Positions 60,808 to 64,000 of a DNA stretch of 64,000 nt are shown here, one piece after another. Made by a program: the position numbers and the translations under genes. The stretch covers positions 925,773-989,772 of the forward strand of contig NZ_MDKB01000001.1 in NCBI RefSeq assembly GCF_001715295.1, in the 5' to 3' direction. The notes beneath the pieces were generated by a model. The model ran no database searches, was not told the origin of the DNA, and saw only the letters and a program-made list of their open reading frames with translations. The DNA is from Streptomyces griseus. Its GTDB lineage: Bacteria > Actinomycetota > Actinomycetes > Streptomycetales > Streptomycetaceae. How positions within the stretch are numbered: position 1 is the stretch's first letter; every line of letters starts with the position of its first letter.

Positions 60808-62081
60808 CAGTTGGTCCTCCATACGGCGACGCGCCAGCGCGAGATCCAGCCGAACAGCAGACCGGCGATCAGCCCGGTCAGCACCATGACGCCCAGCAGC
60901 CACCAGCCGCGGCCCAGGCCGAACGCGGCGACGTCGGACGCTTCGTCGGGACCGTCGACCAGGTCGATGGTCAGCTCGACGGGCATGCCGGGCGTGGTCT
61001 TCACGGAGGCGGGCGCCGCGAAGGAGTTGCCGAGCTGGAGGCAGACGGCCTCGGCGGCGGGCTTCACGCCGTCGGCGTCGTCCAGTTCCGGCTTCGGGTA
61101 GCGCAGTCCGGTGGAGATCGCGTCGGTACGTCCGGAGCCGGCCGCCTCGCCGCGGACGATCTCACGGCCGTGCGTGGTCACCGCGCGCAGCAGGACCCCG
61201 TAGTCGTTGTTGACGGCACGGTCCGCCGCCACGCTCACCGAGGCGCGCAGCTCCTGGCCGGGCTGCACGTCGACGCGGTACCAGCGGTGCGTGCCGAACT
61301 CCTGGCGGTCCGTGTAGAGGCCGGCCTTCAGCCGGGGGGCCGCGGAGCAGCTGTCCGCACCCTCGGCCGCCACGGGGGTGACGACGGGCTCGGCGGCCCG
61401 GTCCACCAACTGCTTGACCCTGCCGGAGAGTTCCTCCTTGTGCTGGACGGCCGTGTAGGTGCCGCCGGTCGCCTCGGCGATGCAGGTGAGCTGCTGCCGG
61501 ATCTTGGCGTCGGGTACCAGGCCCAGGGTGTCGATCACCAGGTGGATGCCGCGTGCGGCGATGTCACGCGCCACCTCGCACGGGTCCAGCGGGCCGCAGG
61601 TGTCCTCGCCGTCCGTGATGAGAACGATGCGGCGGGTGGAGTCCCCGCCGTCCAGGTCGTCGGCCGCGCCGAGCAGGGCGGGGCCGATGGGGGTCCAGCC
61701 GGTCGGGGCCAGGGTGGCGACCGCCGTCTTGGCCTCCGTACGGTCGAGCGGACCGACCGGGTAGAGCTGCTTGGTGTCCTTGCAGCCGACCTTGCGGTCG
61801 TCGCCCGGGTAGTCGGCGCCGAGCGTGCGGATGCCGAGCTGCACCTCTTCCGGCACCGCGTCCAGGACGTCGTTGAACGCCTGCTTGGCGGCCGAGATCC
61901 GGGACTGGCCGTCGATGTCGCGGGTGCGCATGGAGCCGCTGACGTCAAGGACCAGTTCGACCTTGGGTGACGCGGCGGCGGAAGGTTCGTCGGCGGCGGC
62001 CGGCAGCGCGGTGCCGAGTCCGGCGGCCAGGGTGGCGAGCAGAACGCACACCCCGGCCGTCAGCCGTTTTCTTATGATCAT
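60807..62081 (-). CDS. Secreted vWA-domain membrane protein
   Basis: This is a 424-residue protein with a Sec signal (residues 1-30). A von Willebrand A domain (about 40-225) has an intact MIDAS: DVSGSM, the Thr in 'GWTPIG', and 'ITDGEDTCG'. A beta-rich domain follows, then a single C-terminal span (WWLLGVMVLTGLIAGLLFGWI) and a short basic cytoplasmic tail. It is therefore surface-exposed with metal-dependent binding capacity. It is coupled to the downstream membrane protein (TGATG). Ligand and role are unknown; adhesion or envelope-complex assembly is typical of the fold. Confidence 0.88.
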   Translation of the reverse strand: MIIRKRLTAGVCVLLATLAAGLGTALPAAADEPSAAASPKVELVLDVSGSMRTRDIDGQSRISAAKQAFNDVLDAVPEEVQLGIRTLGADYPGDDRKVGCKDTKQLYPVGPLDRTEAKTAVATLAPTGWTPIGPALLGAADDLDGGDSTRRIVLITDGEDTCGPLDPCEVARDIAARGIHLVIDTLGLVPDAKIRQQLTCIAEATGGTYTAVQHKEELSGRVKQLVDRAAEPVVTPVAAEGADSCSAAPRLKAGLYTDRQEFGTHRWYRVDVQPGQELRASVSVAADRAVNNDYGVLLRAVTTHGREIVRGEAAGSGRTDAISTGLRYPKPELDDADGVKPAAEAVCLQLGNSFAAPASVKTTPGMPVELTIDLVDGPDEASDVAAFGLGRGWWLLGVMVLTGLIAGLLFGWISRWRVAVWRTN

Positions 62082-62152
62082 CGACGGATCCTATTGAAGA
62101 TCCGCGGTCATCCCCAAAACCGTGCCGGCGGCGGTGATTTCGGGGACCTTGC

Positions 62153-63634
62153 TCACCCGCCGAGCAGCGGCCCGGCCGCCCGGTCCAGCACCGACCCCAC
62201 GCGCTCCCACGTCTCCGTGTCCCGTTCCACCGCCGGGATGTGGGCGTCCTCGGCCTTCTCGTTCCAGCGGGTGGCCACGGCGACCGGGTCGCCGCCGCCC
62301 GCAGCCGACGCGGCGAGCGCGGCGGCGCCGAGCGCCACCAGTTCGCCGCTGCCGGGGACGATCAGGGGCCGGCCGGAGAGCCGGCGCACCGTGTCCACCC
62401 AGGTGCGGCCCTGGGCGCCGCCGCCGATCAGCCGCAGCGGCCGGCCCGCCACCTCGGGGTCGGCCGGGTCGAGGCCGCAGGCCAGCAGCAGTTCGTCCAG
62501 GGCGCGCAGCACGGTGAAGGCCGCTCCCTCGTAGGCGGCGCCCAGCAGCTGCTGCGGGGTGGTGTCGTGCCGGAGCCCGGTGAGCAGGCCCGAGGAGGTC
62601 GGCAGGTCCGGGGTGCGTTCGCCGTCCAGGTAGGGCAGGAGGACGGCCTCGCCGCCGGGCGTCGCGTCGTCGCGGTGCAGGCCCAGCAGGGTGGCCACCC
62701 GATCGACGGCCAGCGTGCAGTTGAGCGTGCAGGCCAGCGGGAGGTACGTACCGTCGGCCGCCGCGAAGCCCGAGAGGGCGGCGGAGGCGGGCCGGGTCAG
62801 GGACGCGGCGAAGACCGTGCCCGAGGTGCCGAGGCTCAGGACCGGGTGGTCCAGGAGTCCGGCGCCGCCGAGGCCCAGGCCGACGGCCGCGCTCATGTTG
62901 TCCCCGGTGCCGGCCGCGACGGCGATCCCGGCGGGCAGACCGAGCGCCTCGGCCGCCTCGGCGGTCAGCGAGCCGATCCGCGTTCCGCCGGTGGCGGCGA
63001 CCGGGGGCAGCATCGAGGTGCCCAGGCCGAGCAGGCCCAGGAGTTCGGGGTCGTACGCGCCGGTCTTGGTCGAGTACCAGCAGGTGCCCGAGGCGTCACC
63101 GGGGTCGGTCGCCGCGGTGCCCGCGAGCCGCTCGGTCAGGAAGTCGTGCGGCAGCCGTACGGAGACGGCCGCGGCGGCGACCTCCGGCTCGTTCTCGCGC
63201 AGCCACTGCCACTTCGACGCGGTCATGGAGGCGACCGGCACCGTCCCGGTCCGCGCGGTCCACGCCTCGGGACCGCCCAGGGCGGCGGTCAGTGCCACGG
63301 CCTGCGGGGCGGAGCGGGTGTCGTTCCACAGCAGCGACGGACGCAGCGGGCGGCCGGAGCGGTCCAGGACCACGAGGCCGTGCTGCTGGCCGGCGACGGC
63401 GATCCCGGTGACGCCGGAGGCGGAGAGGCCGGACTCCTTGAGCCCGGCGGCGACGGCGTCGCACAGCGCCTGCCACCACACCTCGGGATCGCTCTCGCGC
63501 GCCCCGCCGGCGCCCGTGACGACGTGCGGAGCGCGGCCGACGGCGAGCAGCTCCCCGGTCTCGGCGTCGGTGACGGCCGCCTTGGTGGACTGGGTGGAGC
63601 TGTCCACGCCGATGACGACGGTACGCGGCGGCAT
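62153..63634 (-). CDS. xylB: Xylulokinase
   Basis: This is a 493-residue FGGY-family kinase. The N-terminal phosphate loop 'GVDSSTQSTKAAV' holds the conserved Asp. 'GQQHGLVVLD' and 'LLWNDTRS' bind the sugar, and 'AAGTGDNMSAAVGLG' carries the catalytic Asp. 'GGGAQGRTWVDTVRRLSGRP' is the C-terminal FGGY signature region. It phosphorylates D-xylulose to xylulose 5-phosphate for the pentose phosphate pathway. It is divergent from xylA, the usual Streptomyces arrangement. Xylose could come from the GH31 alpha-xylosidase upstream. Confidence 0.95.
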   Translation of the reverse strand: MPPRTVVIGVDSSTQSTKAAVTDAETGELLAVGRAPHVVTGAGGARESDPEVWWQALCDAVAAGLKESGLSASGVTGIAVAGQQHGLVVLDRSGRPLRPSLLWNDTRSAPQAVALTAALGGPEAWTARTGTVPVASMTASKWQWLRENEPEVAAAAVSVRLPHDFLTERLAGTAATDPGDASGTCWYSTKTGAYDPELLGLLGLGTSMLPPVAATGGTRIGSLTAEAAEALGLPAGIAVAAGTGDNMSAAVGLGLGGAGLLDHPVLSLGTSGTVFAASLTRPASAALSGFAAADGTYLPLACTLNCTLAVDRVATLLGLHRDDATPGGEAVLLPYLDGERTPDLPTSSGLLTGLRHDTTPQQLLGAAYEGAAFTVLRALDELLLACGLDPADPEVAGRPLRLIGGGAQGRTWVDTVRRLSGRPLIVPGSGELVALGAAALAASAAGGGDPVAVATRWNEKAEDAHIPAVERDTETWERVGSVLDRAAGPLLGG

Positions 63635-63802
63635 GGGCTACCTCTTCTCGTGCTGGTGCATGGGTCATGCGGATGCGGGGACCCGCAGGTGACGGCCCTG
63701 CGGGTGCGGGCCGATACGCATGCGGTTTTGGTCGTGCGACAAACAAATTACGGGATGGGCGGTCCGCGGGCCAGAGGCGGCTCCGACTTGCCCGCCCGAG
63801 GG

Positions 63803-63832
63803 TTTACGTCACGGAGTGGGCCCGTGCATAAT
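63803..63832 (+). promoter_or_regulatory. xylA promoter candidate in the divergent xyl intergenic region
   Basis: TTTACG (63803-63808) and CATAAT (63827-63832) are 18 bases apart, about 75 bases before the xylA start. The 274-base gap is otherwise notable for AT-rich blocks near 63726-63750 (GTGCGACAAACAAATTA) and 63834-63856 (ATCGCACTGAACAAATGA). They share GCAC/CGAC and ACAAA elements and may be sites for a ROK-type xylose repressor. Prediction only. Confidence 0.45.
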
Positions 63833-63908
63833 TAGTCATCGCACTGAACAAATGAGTCCGGCCGCACCGGCCGGTGCCGGACCCGACACACGCGAAGGCG
63901 GACAGACG

Positions 63909-64000
63909 ATGACGGACCGTTTCACCCCCACCCCCGCGGACAGGTTCACCTTCGGTCTGTGGACCGTGGGCTGGCGTGGCAACGACCCGTTCGGGGAGCC
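63909..64000 (+). CDS. xylA: Xylose isomerase, N-terminal fragment
   Basis: The window ends after about 30 codons. The sequence '[20 protein letters not shown]' is the conserved start of actinobacterial class I xylose isomerases, including the Trp of the active-site wall. It converts D-xylose to D-xylulose, the substrate of the divergent xylulokinase. The ATG at 63909 follows GAAGGCGGA. The coding sequence continues beyond the window. Confidence 0.95.
   Translation, partial: MTDRFTPTPADRFTFGLWTVGWRGNDPFGE

Noticed and set aside
1..64000. CRISPR arrays, tRNA/rRNA genes, transposases, integrases or phage modules.
   Set aside because: I saw no regularly spaced direct repeats, no tRNA-like cloverleaf with CCA-proximal signature and no recombinase motifs.

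Overview
The window is high-GC actinobacterial DNA and almost certainly comes from a Streptomyces chromosome. Four things point there: very strong G/C third-position bias, frequent GTG starts with ATGA/GTGA/TGATG gene overlaps, twin-arginine lipoprotein substrate-binding proteins, and several rare TTA (bldA) codons. Families typical of Streptomyces also occur (VMAP/MoxR/vWA conflict proteins, paired CvnE-like P450s, DUF5937-ArsR regulators). I see no rRNA, tRNA, CRISPR array, insertion sequence or prophage.

Layout. (1) 1-11744 is a carbohydrate catabolic island. A leftward run encodes an ABC sugar importer, a sugar-phosphate isomerase-like protein, a Gfo/Idh/MocA oxidoreductase and a GntR-HTH/LacI-sensor regulator. 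A rightward set encodes an NAD-dependent epimerase-like protein, a DapA-family lyase, a secreted PL14-like polysaccharide lyase, a GH20-like hydrolase and a GNAT-type acyltransferase. The divergent promoter region carries a perfect 12+12 bp palindrome and related half-sites. (2) 12046-14555 is a pair of translationally coupled cytochromes P450; the first has a TTA codon and an unusual K-helix. (3) 15034-16211 is a LacI-family regulator preceded by AGCGCT-centred operators. (4) 16392-27745 is the most notable segment, a putative NTP-dependent conflict locus. It holds a VMAP-type adaptor, a MoxR AAA+ ATPase, a 1444-residue vWA-NB-ARC-TPR protein, an alpha/beta hydrolase, a caspase-like protease with a C-terminal effector-associated domain, a tiny peptide gene and an alpha-KG/HExxH-type peptide beta-hydroxylase. 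(5) 27970-42063 is a xyloglucan-utilisation locus: GH95 alpha-fucosidase, GH42 beta-galactosidase, a decayed GH74 xyloglucanase tail, an ABC oligosaccharide importer, GH3 beta-glucosidase/xylosidase and GH31 alpha-xylosidase. The same palindrome found at the LacI gene sits between the divergent importer and hydrolase operons. (6) 42404-44852 is a polar amino acid ABC importer. (7) 45624-52846 is a choline-to-glycine-betaine operon (BetB, BetA) with a betaine ABC importer. (8) 52908-57165 holds an ArsR-type regulator, four tandem paralogous secreted peptidoglycan-binding proteins and an AlkB-like dioxygenase. (9) 57286-62081 holds an ABC exporter, the internally deleted remnant of its likely partner, and a secreted vWA/membrane protein pair. 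(10) 62153-64000 is divergent xylB and the start of xylA.

How it fits together. The GH31 enzyme would release xylose that XylA/XylB can metabolise, and the shared operator suggests that the LacI protein at 15.2 kb governs the xyloglucan operons at 36.5 kb. In the conflict locus the adaptor and the caspase carry what looks like the same small effector-associated domain. This suggests homotypic recruitment of the protease, with the MoxR and STAND ATPases setting a threshold. The linked peptide and hydroxylase without a radical SAM enzyme may be an undescribed combination of a RiPP-like maturation module and a VMAP immune system. TTA codons in the adaptor and the STAND gene imply bldA-dependent, late-growth expression.
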